Source: an uncultured Oscillospiraceae bacterium (GTDB lineage: Bacteria > Bacillota > Clostridia > Oscillospirales > Oscillospiraceae). Taken from it: 15,984 bases of DNA. Both the position numbers and the translations under genes were made by a program. The notes under the pieces were generated by a model, which saw nothing but the letters and a program-made list of their open reading frames with translations, made no database searches and was not told the origin of the DNA. Of this stretch, positions 1 through 7,249 are shown piece after piece (within the stretch, counting starts at the first letter, position 1; each line of letters starts with the position of its first letter). Location of the stretch: assembly GCA_934636045.1 (NCBI GenBank), contig CAKTZP010000036.1, forward strand, positions 1 to 15,984, written 5' to 3'.

Positions 1-44
1 TTGAGAAATGATTTCAGGTGCATACACATCAAGCGAAAAAGCAG

Positions 45-73
45 GACGGCTGTTCTTCAAAAGAACAGCCGTC
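45..73 (-). terminator. Hairpin with T-tract on the minus strand, likely terminator of the PAS-HTH regulator
   Basis: A perfect 13-bp stem (45-57 with 61-73) closes a 3-base loop. Read on the minus strand it is followed, after CTGC, by a run of five T (A36-A40 on plus). That is the layout of a rho-independent terminator for leftward transcripts, and the only gene pointing this way is the regulator ending at 200. Leftward transcripts must first pass two other hairpins (74-134 and 134-174). Confidence 0.6.
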
Positions 74-134
74 TCAGACTGTCAAAGAACCCCTGCTTTC
101 CTCACTTGAAAGCAGGGGTTCTTTGACAGTCTGA
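74..134. repeat. Perfect 27-bp inverted repeat with 7-base spacer
   Basis: Bases 74-100 are the exact reverse complement of 108-134, with CTCACTT (101-107) between them. No mismatch was found on base-by-base pairing. On both strands each arm reads outward as GTTCTTTGACAGTCTGA and leads straight into a further hairpin with a T-tract. No T-run follows this stem itself, so it is not a normal terminator. It could be the core of a dispersed repeat, a small palindromic element, or part of a bidirectional terminator. Confidence 0.85.
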
Positions 135-180
135 AGCGCCGCATTCAGCGAAAAAATCGCTGAATGCGGCGCTTATTTTT
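134..180 (+). terminator. Rho-independent terminator on the plus strand
   Basis: A perfect 18-bp GC-rich stem (134-151 with 157-174), 5-base A loop, then TATTTTT at 174-180. It would end a rightward transcript from a gene left of the window. No coding region can be recognised in bases 1-44, so the gene it serves is not visible. Confidence 0.7.
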
Positions 181-199
181 ACAAAAAACGCTGAAACTC

Positions 200-859
200 C
201 TATTCTTTCGCTTGCTGCGTTTCAGCAGACTTACCCTCATTCAGATAGTTATATAAAGTGAATTTCGAGATCCCGTAAAAACTGGAAACGGTTTCTACGC
301 TTTTTTTAATTAAAAAAGCGCCCTTTTGATCTAGATAACGCACGGCGATGATCTTGTCGTCCTTGCTCATCATATCAACAGGTTTTCCAATCAGCGTGAC
401 GGTATCTTGCATGAGAACATCCAATAGCTCGTCGATCGTTTTTGTGAACGTTTCCTTGGGACCTTCCTGATCTGGCATATTTGCTACGCATTGCAGCGTC
501 CTTTGCGCCATCATAAGATCCGTAATATCATAGTTAATGCAAATGCTTCCCACAATTCTTCCTTCCTTATCCCGAATATATTTGGAAGAGGAGCGCAGTA
601 ACCGACCGTTGCTCGAATGGTTTACATAATTATAAGTATCCTTACCTTCTACGGTACCGCGCAGAATCTCGAGGCCTGCATTGGTTCCGGCATCACCGAC
701 TTTCCGATTGGTAACGTGACCGTTCTCGATAAAGACAATCGTGTGATCGTAGGGGAGCGTCATGTCGTGGATTACTACTTCGCAGTTGGGACCAAAATGC
801 TGAGCGATGCAGGTCGCTATTTCTGACAATAATTCAAAATTTTCAGAGACATAGCTCAT
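200..859 (-). CDS. YheO/DauR-family PAS domain transcriptional regulator
   Basis: This 219-residue DNA-binding regulator probably controls the divergent sugar/amino-acid operon. Residues about 4-120 resemble the YheO-type PAS domain, with the HDMTLPYDHTI stretch near 31-41 and the SSSKYIRD and GSICINYDIT segments near 90-112. Residues about 160-208 form the C-terminal helix-turn-helix of this family (VSSFYGISKFTLYNYL at 191-206). Total length is normal for the family. The best known member, DauR, represses D-arginine catabolic genes, so the family is tied to amino acid catabolism. The ATG at 857-859 has only a weak purine-rich stretch upstream on the minus strand. It lies back to back with the aldolase gene, the usual arrangement for a local regulator, and probably senses a substrate or intermediate of the operon. 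The ligand, and whether it represses or activates, cannot be read from sequence. Confidence 0.88.
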   Translation of the reverse strand: MSYVSENFELLSEIATCIAQHFGPNCEVVIHDMTLPYDHTIVFIENGHVTNRKVGDAGTNAGLEILRGTVEGKDTYNYVNHSSNGRLLRSSSKYIRDKEGRIVGSICINYDITDLMMAQRTLQCVANMPDQEGPKETFTKTIDELLDVLMQDTVTLIGKPVDMMSKDDKIIAVRYLDQKGAFLIKKSVETVSSFYGISKFTLYNYLNEGKSAETQQAKE

Positions 860-923
860 ATTTTTTTAACCAGCTTTCTGTAAAAAATTTGGCGTATTAC
901 AAAAAGAATCATATACCTATTAT

Positions 924-951
924 ATATTAACATATTATTTATAAAAATCAA
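924..951 (-). promoter_or_regulatory. Candidate promoter for the PAS-HTH regulator
   Basis: On the minus strand TTGATT (946-951 on plus) is followed after 16 bases by TAATAT (924-929). A better TATAAT lies at 919-924 but at 21-base spacing. The whole 860-1000 stretch is very AT-rich, so such matches arise easily by chance; this is the most plausible pair, not a firm call. Confidence 0.35.
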
Positions 952-1002
952 CGCTTTTTTCGTGGTATTATTGCACAAAAAATCAAACAAAAAATCTACA
1001 CT

Positions 1003-1073
1003 TTCAACAAACTTTGTATTTCCTGTTGACAAAAAATCAAAAGATGTTATACTGAATTCATCAAATTGTTGAA
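1003..1073. promoter_or_regulatory. Inverted 8-bp repeat TTCAACAA / TTGTTGAA flanking the operon promoter
   Basis: TTCAACAA at 1003-1010 is the exact reverse complement of TTGTTGAA at 1066-1073. The two halves are 63 bases apart, about six helical turns, with one upstream of the -35 box and the other just after the expected transcription start. That placement suits a pair of operator half-sites for the divergent regulator. It is inferred from position and symmetry only. Confidence 0.35.
1026..1053 (+). promoter_or_regulatory. Strong sigma-A type promoter of the catabolic operon, extended -10
   Basis: TTGACA at 1026-1031, a 16-base spacer, and TATACT at 1048-1053 preceded by TG at 1045-1046 (extended -10). 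Transcription would start near 1060, giving a leader of about 60 bases before the aldolase. A perfect palindrome TGAATTCA (1053-1060) lies over the likely start point. Confidence 0.8.
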
Positions 1074-1122
1074 GAGGCAGACAAAAAGTTTAAGCCGGAA
1101 ATAAAATGAGGGGGTGTGCATA

Positions 1123-1773
1123 GTGCACGACCAGATCTTAAAACGTATAGAGGAAGAGAAATTGATTGCAATTCTTCGGGGGCTGACACCGCAGGAATCT
1201 ATCCAGACAGCGCTGGCGCTCTATGAGGGGGGGATTCGGCTGATTGAAGTGACGTTTAACCAGAGGCAAGCGGAGAGTTTTGACGAAACAACAGAGGCTA
1301 TCCGGGGCATCTGTGAAGCCTCTCACGGAAATATGGAGGTGGGAGCCGGTACAGTAACCTCTTTACAGATGGTCAGATTGGCAAAAAATGCAGGTGCACA
1401 GTTTATTATCTCCCCCAATACGGATCAAGAGGTCATTTTTGAGACCAAAAAGCTGGGAATGGTTTCCATCCCTGGTGCCATGACTCCTTCTGAGGCTGTA
1501 ACAGCGCATAAGGCGGGCGCGGATTTTGTAAAGCTGTTTCCCGCGGGTGCTCTCGGTCCTGAATATCTTAAAGCCGTTCGCAGCCCGTTGAGCCATATTA
1601 AATTCATGGCGGTCGGTGGCGTGAATCAGCATAATATTCCGGATTTTGTTGCTGCCGGAGCCTGTGGAGTTGGCGTCGGCGGCTGCCTTGTGAACCGGGA
1701 TTGGATTAAAGAGGGTAGATTTGATCGGCTTGCGGCGCTGGCAGCAGAGTACTGCAAGGCAATGAAAACTTAG
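1123..1773 (+). CDS. eda: KDPG / 2-keto-4-hydroxyglutarate class I aldolase
   Basis: Cytoplasmic class I aldolase expected to cleave 2-keto-3-deoxy-6-phosphogluconate to pyruvate and glyceraldehyde 3-phosphate. The family also acts on 4-hydroxy-2-oxoglutarate. Visible motifs, numbered from the GTG at 1123: Glu42 in IEVTFN, GAGTV near 75-79, PGAMTPSE near 117-124, and the Schiff-base Lys137 in DFVKLFPAGA. The 216-residue length is normal. I choose GTG 1123 over GTG 1114 because the purine-rich GAGGGGG (1108-1114) sits 8 bases before 1123 but overlaps 1114. It is first in the operon, directly behind the promoter, so it heads a transcript whose later KDG kinase would supply its substrate. Function is confident at family level; the exact stereochemistry of the substrate (gluco or galacto) is not determined. 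Confidence 0.9.
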   Translation: MHDQILKRIEEEKLIAILRGLTPQESIQTALALYEGGIRLIEVTFNQRQAESFDETTEAIRGICEASHGNMEVGAGTVTSLQMVRLAKNAGAQFIISPNTDQEVIFETKKLGMVSIPGAMTPSEAVTAHKAGADFVKLFPAGALGPEYLKAVRSPLSHIKFMAVGGVNQHNIPDFVAAGACGVGVGGCLVNRDWIKEGRFDRLAALAAEYCKAMKT

Positions 1774-1808
1774 GAATATTATTTTAAGAGCAAAGGGTGA
1801 TATTAAAA

Positions 1809-2606
1809 ATGTCAAATAAAGCGGTATTGGTAACGGGCTCCAGCCACGGCATCGGCCGTGCGATTGCTCTTGAATTTGCTAGGCAGGGCTATGATGTCGG
1901 AATTACTTATCACAGCCGATGCAGAGAGGCAGAGATTGTTGCGGCTGAAGCAGAAAAGAGCGGAGTCCGGACAAAAATCATTGGTGTCGATATTACATCC
2001 CTGGATGAGATTAAGAGAATGTTTGATGAGTTCATGGATGCTTTTGGCCGCATCGATGTCCTGGTGAACAATGCAGGCGTGGGGCTGGTGGCACCTTTTC
2101 TGGAGACGACCCCTGAAATTTTTGAAACTACTACAAACACAGACTGGCGCGCAGGATTTTTCTGCGCGCAACGGGCAGCAAAAGAAATGGTTGCGGCGCA
2201 CATTCCCGGTGTCATTGTGAATATTGCATCCAATCATACGGAAGGCTGCTGGCCAGATTGTTCCGTGTATGCAGGAACCAAGGCTGCCCTTTCCAAGTTT
2301 ACAAAAAACTGCGCGATGGAACTGGCAGAGTATGGCATTCGGGTGGTCTGTGTGAATCCCGGCTATACAGATATCGGGTGGCCCAAGGATGACCCTATCT
2401 GGGAGGCGGAGAAGAGAATGCCACTGGGTCGCTTCGGCACAACGCAGGAAGTTGCGAATTTGGTGACCTTTTTGTCTTCGGATCGCGCCAGCTACATAAC
2501 AGGAACCACGGTTACCACAGACGGTGGTGCACTTCTGCCCTGTGTGCCGGAAAATAAATTCAGCGGCGGCGGTCTACTCACAAAGCGGCAGGCAGGTCAG
2601 AAATGA
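1809..2606 (+). CDS. SDR-family NAD(P)-dependent oxidoreductase, possible sugar 1-dehydrogenase
   Basis: Classical short-chain dehydrogenase of 265 residues. It shows the cofactor motif TGSSHGIG (9-16), NNAG (87-90), a catalytic set of probable Asn110, Ser141, Tyr154 and Lys158 (YAGTK), and the C-terminal ITGTTVTTDGG typical of the family. ATG 1809 is preferred over GTG 1797 because AAAGGG (1792-1797) lies upstream at a workable distance. Its stop overlaps the next start (ATGA at 2603-2606), so it is probably translationally coupled to the mutarotase-like gene. Such SDRs are often named 3-oxoacyl-ACP reductase by default, but this context (sugar importer, mutarotase, KDG enzymes) favours oxidation of a sugar or sugar acid. 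Glucose, gluconate and N-acylmannosamine dehydrogenases are all SDRs of about this size. The substrate is inferred, not shown. Confidence 0.85.
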   Translation: MSNKAVLVTGSSHGIGRAIALEFARQGYDVGITYHSRCREAEIVAAEAEKSGVRTKIIGVDITSLDEIKRMFDEFMDAFGRIDVLVNNAGVGLVAPFLETTPEIFETTTNTDWRAGFFCAQRAAKEMVAAHIPGVIVNIASNHTEGCWPDCSVYAGTKAALSKFTKNCAMELAEYGIRVVCVNPGYTDIGWPKDDPIWEAEKRMPLGRFGTTQEVANLVTFLSSDRASYITGTTVTTDGGALLPCVPENKFSGGGLLTKRQAGQK

Positions 2607-3544
2607 TCGAGCCGCTGCAATGGAGAGGCGTTAGTGTTCTGCGGATCAGCAATGAATTCCTTTCCGCAGCTGTACTTCCGGAGCAGGGAGGACATATAGG
2701 ATCCCTGACAGACGCAGAAGGGCATGAGTACCTCTGCCAGTCTCCTGACAGCATGTTCCGAGCAAGCCGGACTGGTGACGACTTCGAGAAAGGTGAATGC
2801 GCCGGGATCGACGATATGTTTCCCAATGCTATGGCCTGGACCTTGAGCGAAGGGGCTTTTGCGGGAATTCATCTGCCGGATCACGGAGAGCTGTGGACCC
2901 TCCCGGGCATTCCGGGGCGAAAGGATGATGCGGTGATCTTGACAATGAATGGAAGCTGCCTGCCCTATCGGTTAAAAAAGACCATAAGCCTTCGAGAAAA
3001 CTGCCTGAGGGTGGAATATGATGCAGAGAATCTAGGTGCCCAGCCTTTCCCGGTACTATGGAGTGCCCATCCTCAGTTCAAAGCCGAGGATTATAAGACA
3101 GTTGAAATTCCCGGGTATGAGGGAAAAGTTCGTATGCTCTACTGCCGGGGAAAAGAGAAAAACAGCGGCTGCGCACAGTATCCGGTTGATCAGTGGGATG
3201 ATGGAACAGCCATGGATTTGCGGAGGATACCGGGAGCGGAAAAACACAAGGCGTATAAATTCATGACGACGGAATCCCTGCCAGAGGGAAAGTGTATTTT
3301 GCAGGGAAGAGACGGACGAAGTGACCTTGAAATTTCCTTCCCGAAGGAAACGGTACCTTATCTGGGCATATGGATGGATGCTTGCAGCAATCCGGGCTGT
3401 GACAGGTATGTTATTGCACCGGAACCGTCCACCCATTCTGATGTCAGTCTGCAGGGCTGTGCGCTCAGATTGGAAGCCGGCAAGAATCTTCTGTGGTGGA
3501 TTGAATATAAAATTTTGAAAAAGGGGGATCAAAATGCCAGATAA
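2603..3544 (+). CDS. Aldose 1-epimerase (mutarotase)-like protein
   Basis: This 313-residue protein has the galactose mutarotase beta-sandwich signature: an N-terminal LPEQGGHIGSL, DHGELW (His94), SAHPQF (His156, the expected catalytic acid) and APEPSTH (Glu274, the expected catalytic base). Such enzymes interconvert alpha and beta anomers of aldoses in the cytoplasm; some relatives act on other sugar derivatives. It overlaps the SDR gene by four bases and the ABC ATPase gene by eleven, so all three are likely co-expressed in fixed ratio. Placed between an SDR and a sugar importer, it would supply the anomer used by a 1-dehydrogenase. Family assignment is good; the sugar is unknown. Confidence 0.82.
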   Translation: MIEPLQWRGVSVLRISNEFLSAAVLPEQGGHIGSLTDAEGHEYLCQSPDSMFRASRTGDDFEKGECAGIDDMFPNAMAWTLSEGAFAGIHLPDHGELWTLPGIPGRKDDAVILTMNGSCLPYRLKKTISLRENCLRVEYDAENLGAQPFPVLWSAHPQFKAEDYKTVEIPGYEGKVRMLYCRGKEKNSGCAQYPVDQWDDGTAMDLRRIPGAEKHKAYKFMTTESLPEGKCILQGRDGRSDLEISFPKETVPYLGIWMDACSNPGCDRYVIAPEPSTHSDVSLQGCALRLEAGKNLLWWIEYKILKKGDQNAR

Positions 3545-5054
3545 CACAAAAGGAAAAAATGTAATCGAGGTGCGCTCTGTCAGTAAATATTTTGCGGGCA
3601 TATGCGCACTTGATGACATCTCCTTCACAGCAGAGAGTGGCTACCTTTATGCTATAGTCGGCGAAAACGGCGCGGGAAAATCGACCCTGCTGAAGATCAT
3701 TAACGGCGATTACCAGATGACTGAGGGAGAAATTGTCCTCAACGGCGAGGTGCAGCATTTCCATACCCCGAAGGACGCCATTGACGCAGGCATCAGCGTT
3801 ATTTATCAGGAACGCCAGATCGTACCCAGCATGACGGTGGCTGAAAACATGTATCTGGGAGCGTGGCTGCAGAAAAAAGACAAATTCATTGACTACAGGG
3901 CTATGGAAAAAAAGGCCGAAGAGGTCATCAGGGAGTTTGGGCTGCCCATCAAGCCGCAGGCAAAAGTTCGGGATCTTTCTATTGCCTATCAGCAGATGGT
4001 GGAAATCATGAAGGCCTATGTCCGGGATGCCAAGGTCATCGCCTTTGACGAACCGACTGCCAGCCTGACGGATGCAGAAATTGATATTCTTTTCATGATT
4101 ATCCGCAAGCTGAAGGAAAAGGGAAAAGTCATTTTTTATGTGTCCCACCGCATGAAAGAAATCGAACAGATTGTGGACAAGGTCATCGTTTTCAAGGACG
4201 GTCGTCTGGTTGGTATGGTTAACCGGTCTGAAGTTACAACCGCTGACCTTGTCCGGATGATGGTCGGAAGAGATTTGGGGGATATCTTCTCTTCTCTGCC
4301 ATTTGATAATAAGATCGGCGAAGTGGTACTGGATGTCCGAAACCTCTGTAATGCCAGAGCTCAGGACGTTTCTTTCCGGGTCCGAGCGGGAGAAGTTCTT
4401 GGCTTTTCGGGTCTGGTGGGGGCCGGACGTACGGAAGTTATGCTATCAGTTTTCGGCGTAGACCCCATGACCTCCGGCGAAATCTATATCAATGGGAAAA
4501 AGGTAACCATCCGCTCTCCGGAGCAGGCCATTGAAAACGGCATTGCCCTTTGCCCGGAGGACCGGAAAGAGGAGGGGATTATCCCCCAGCTTTCCGTAGG
4601 CAAGAACATCTCCATCAGTGTGCTGCAGCGTCTACAGAACAAGTGGCGTTTCATCAACAGAAAAAAGGAAGCAGAGCTGGTGGATAGGAGCATTAAAGAC
4701 TTCCAGATCCAGACGCCTGGCCCGGATAAGAAAATTGTAGAGCTTTCCGGAGGCAACCAGCAAAAATGCGTCATCGCTCGGTGGAATGCCACACATCCCA
4801 AGGTGTTGATTCTGGATGAGCCTACCAAGGGCATCGACGTAGGCGCCAAGGCGGAGTTCTATAAGATGATACGGGAATATGCCAGAAATGGCATGGCAGT
4901 GATTCTGATCTCATCTGAGCTGCCGGAAGTAATCGGCTTGAGCGACCGGATCATCATCATGCGGGAGGGCCGAGTCGCGGGAGAAGTTACCCGGGAAGAG
5001 GCCACGGAAGAGCTTTTATTGAATTATGCTATGTTAGGGGGAGTTGAACCTTGA
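3534..5054 (+). CDS. Sugar ABC transporter ATP-binding protein, RbsA/MglA type with two ATPase domains
   Basis: Cytoplasmic energising subunit of a CUT2-class sugar importer, 506 residues with two fused ATPase halves. The first half has Walker A GENGAGKST (43-51), the signature-like LSIAYQQMVEI and Walker B VIAFDEPTASLT. The second half has the degenerate Walker A region GFSGLVGAGRTEV usual for this class, the signature LSGGNQQK and Walker B VLILDEPTKGIDVG. ATG 3534 follows AAAGGGGGAT at a good distance and lies inside the 3' end of the mutarotase gene. Its stop overlaps the permease start. CUT2 systems import free monosaccharides such as ribose, arabinose, xylose and galactose, which points to a monomeric substrate. 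Confidence 0.95.
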   Translation: MPDNTKGKNVIEVRSVSKYFAGICALDDISFTAESGYLYAIVGENGAGKSTLLKIINGDYQMTEGEIVLNGEVQHFHTPKDAIDAGISVIYQERQIVPSMTVAENMYLGAWLQKKDKFIDYRAMEKKAEEVIREFGLPIKPQAKVRDLSIAYQQMVEIMKAYVRDAKVIAFDEPTASLTDAEIDILFMIIRKLKEKGKVIFYVSHRMKEIEQIVDKVIVFKDGRLVGMVNRSEVTTADLVRMMVGRDLGDIFSSLPFDNKIGEVVLDVRNLCNARAQDVSFRVRAGEVLGFSGLVGAGRTEVMLSVFGVDPMTSGEIYINGKKVTIRSPEQAIENGIALCPEDRKEEGIIPQLSVGKNISISVLQRLQNKWRFINRKKEAELVDRSIKDFQIQTPGPDKKIVELSGGNQQKCVIARWNATHPKVLILDEPTKGIDVGAKAEFYKMIREYARNGMAVILISSELPEVIGLSDRIIIMREGRVAGEVTREEATEELLLNYAMLGGVEP

Positions 5055-6061
5055 AACTCAGAGCCAAAAACAGCCTTCATGAAAAAATAGGCCTGATCAT
5101 TGCCCTTCTTGTGATAGTGGTAGTCTTTACCATTATTAATCCCAATTATTTTTCCTTTAAAAACCTGATGAATGTGGCCACTGGTGCTTCACTGACCGGA
5201 TTGGTGGCCATTGCAGAAACCTTTTTGATTATTGCAGGACTCATCGATCTTGCTCCCGGCTCTGTTGCAGCCTTCTCATCTGTTATTGCAGGCCTTTTTG
5301 TTATGAAGGGTGTACCCTTCTGGCTGGTGATTCCGCTGGTCACTCTAGTTGGCGCTCTTATCGGCCTCTTTAACGGCATCGGCTACAACAAGTTCCATCT
5401 GGAGCCTTTTATCATCACGCTGTCCTCCATGTCCATTTTCCGCGGACTGGGATATATCCTCTGTGGCGGCAAGCCCGTATTTATTCCCGATGAGAAGTTC
5501 AACGCAATTGGCAGCTACCGGATTTTCGGCTTCCTCAACATTCCCGTGCTGGTCCTAATCGTTGCACTGATTGTCTTTGGAATCATCCTCAATAAGACCC
5601 GCTTCGGGCGCAGCGTCTATGCTCTGGGTGGAAACAGCTATGCAGCTCGTCTTGCAGGTCTGAATCCAGCGCGTATTTCCACGACGCTCTTTATTATCAG
5701 CGGTGCGCTTGCGTCTCTGGGCGGCGCTCTTTTGGCAGCCCGGATGACCTCCTCCCAGCCCTCCTCCTGTACCGGCTTGGAATTTGACGCCATTACTGGT
5801 GTCGTTCTCGGCGGCGTCACCATGTCCGGTGGCGTAGGAACCATCGGCGGTATGATTCTCGGCTTGAGTATCATGCAGGGATTCAATACCGGCCTCCTCA
5901 TGGCACAGGTTCCTACCTTCTGGCAGACGGTAGCCCGTGGCCTTCTGCTTCTCTTTGCCCTGATTTTCGATTTCTACAGAAGGAAGAATCATGAAAAGAA
6001 AATCCTGATGCAGAGCATTAGCAGTCACAATACAGAAAAAGGTCAGCCCAAGAAAAAGTAA
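5051..6061 (+). CDS. Sugar ABC transporter permease, RbsC/BPD_transp_2 type
   Basis: Integral membrane subunit of 336 residues, almost entirely hydrophobic segments with short loops and a lysine-rich C-terminal tail (FYRRKNHEKK then KGQPKKK). Family landmarks are EPFIITLSSMSIFRG, the coupling-loop stretch GRSVYALGGNSYAARLAGLNPARI-like near 190-210, and FDAITGVVLGGVTMSGGVGT. It starts with TTG at 5051, which overlaps the ATPase stop (TTGA) and sits about 8 bases after GGGGGAG, so TTG is a supported start. It should form a homodimer with the RbsA-like ATPase and receive ligand from the lipoprotein encoded next. Confidence 0.93.
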   Translation: MKLRAKNSLHEKIGLIIALLVIVVVFTIINPNYFSFKNLMNVATGASLTGLVAIAETFLIIAGLIDLAPGSVAAFSSVIAGLFVMKGVPFWLVIPLVTLVGALIGLFNGIGYNKFHLEPFIITLSSMSIFRGLGYILCGGKPVFIPDEKFNAIGSYRIFGFLNIPVLVLIVALIVFGIILNKTRFGRSVYALGGNSYAARLAGLNPARISTTLFIISGALASLGGALLAARMTSSQPSSCTGLEFDAITGVVLGGVTMSGGVGTIGGMILGLSIMQGFNTGLLMAQVPTFWQTVARGLLLLFALIFDFYRRKNHEKKILMQSISSHNTEKGQPKKK

Positions 6062-6089
6062 CAAGATGCAAAAATGAAAGGAGAAAACC

Positions 6090-7172
6090 ATGAAGAAACT
6101 ACTCGCGCTCATACTCACCTTTGCCCTTGTCCTGACATTATTTGTCGGCTGCAGCAAGGAAGAAAACAATGGAACTGTCACTGAAAAAGAAACCGAAAAA
6201 GCGACTGAGGAAAAACCCAGTGAAGAGAACAAGACCGGTACGGTCAACGGACTGAGAGATGCCAACGGCGACGGCAAGATCGTTATTGCGGGCATCCACA
6301 AGTTTGGTGATGCGCTGTGGTTTGTCAACGAAAGCAAGGCTGTGGAAGAAACAGTTAAGAGCCTGGGCGCTGATGAATATGTGTTCATGGATGCCAAGGA
6401 TGATGGCAACCTCTATCTACAGCTTATTGACACTGCCATTGCCCAAGGTGTTGACGCTGTCATGACTACGCCTCCGGATCAAACCCTGTCTCAGGTCGTT
6501 GTTAACAAACTGACAGAAGCAGGCATCGCCGTTTTGGCTTCTGATGATCCCCTCTGCGATGAGGCCGGCAATTTGATTGCTCCTTGGGTCGGCATTGATG
6601 CCTATGAAATCGGCGCTGAAAGCGCTCGCTGGTTGGTCAAGTACATGCAAGACAACAACCTGGTGGAAGACGAAAAATGCGGCATTATGCTGATGACTAC
6701 CGAAACCGTTACCAGTGCTGTTCCCCGTACCGAGGGTCAGGAGGCTGTCATTGCCGAGCTGCTGCCTGATTTCCCCAAGGACCGCATTTTCTACACGGAC
6801 TATAAGATTGACCTCAACGTCGCTTTTACCGCTGCAAACGCCATTATCGTAGCCAATCCCCAGATTACTAAGTGGATGGTTCTTACCACAGCTGACGAAG
6901 GCACCATCGGCGCGACCCGTGCCCTCGAGCAGGCGGGTCTGGACAAGGACTCCTGCACTGTTGCCCTCGGCGGCTATCTGGCACCCAATGAATTCAGAAA
7001 CGGCACCTGCTGCAAGGCTGCTGCATATTTCTCCGCTCTAGAGCTTGGCAAGAAGGCTGCTGAAAACCTCATGGCCATGCTGAGAGGTGAGGAGATCCCC
7101 CAGTCTGCAACGGTTGGCTGTGTCATGGTTACCCCCGAAAACCATGAAGAGCTGATGCCCGAATACCAGTAA
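6090..7172 (+). CDS. Sugar ABC transporter substrate-binding lipoprotein, AraF-like
   Basis: Extracellular ligand-binding component of the importer, 360 residues. A signal peptide at 1-20 ends in a lipobox (FVG|C) with Cys21 as the lipid anchor, followed by a charged Glu/Lys/Thr-rich linker to about residue 53. The body is a periplasmic-binding-protein type I fold. By eye it resembles the E. coli L-arabinose-binding protein: WF after the first strand, a DDP segment in place of DDQ, the ITKWMVLTTADEGTIGATRALEQAG block and a closing VTPENHEE. This supports a monosaccharide ligand but does not identify it. AAAGGAG precedes the ATG. The gene closes the transporter set and is followed by a strong hairpin. 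Confidence 0.92.
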   Translation: MKKLLALILTFALVLTLFVGCSKEENNGTVTEKETEKATEEKPSEENKTGTVNGLRDANGDGKIVIAGIHKFGDALWFVNESKAVEETVKSLGADEYVFMDAKDDGNLYLQLIDTAIAQGVDAVMTTPPDQTLSQVVVNKLTEAGIAVLASDDPLCDEAGNLIAPWVGIDAYEIGAESARWLVKYMQDNNLVEDEKCGIMLMTTETVTSAVPRTEGQEAVIAELLPDFPKDRIFYTDYKIDLNVAFTAANAIIVANPQITKWMVLTTADEGTIGATRALEQAGLDKDSCTVALGGYLAPNEFRNGTCCKAAAYFSALELGKKAAENLMAMLRGEEIPQSATVGCVMVTPENHEELMPEYQ

Positions 7173-7199
7173 ACACCAACAGTCGCTCATTGTACCGGA

Positions 7200-7227
7200 G
7201 CCGTGCGGGAAGTCACTCCCGCACGGC
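7200..7227 (+). promoter_or_regulatory. Stem-loop after the binding-protein gene, no T-tract
   Basis: A perfect 11-bp GC-rich stem (7200-7210 with 7217-7227) with a 6-base loop AGTCAC. The bases after it are AGAAAAAAGAGG, not a T-run, so it is a poor intrinsic terminator. Its place right after a binding-protein gene is typical of hairpins that protect the upstream mRNA from 3' decay and raise binding-protein levels relative to downstream genes. Confidence 0.7.
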
Positions 7228-7249
7228 AGAAAAAAGAGGTCCTGAAAAA

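Noticed and set aside
45..180. CRISPR array or tandem repeat at the left end
   Set aside because: The repeats are inverted, not direct, and there are no evenly spaced copies with unique spacers.
860..1122. A riboswitch or structured leader before the aldolase gene
   Set aside because: The transcribed leader is only about 60 bases, AT-rich, and shows no strong stem or known riboswitch core.
5555..6409. A 284-codon minus-strand open frame across the permease and binding-protein genes
   Set aside because: It spans antisense parts of two good genes with serine- and threonine-rich random composition and no supporting start signal.
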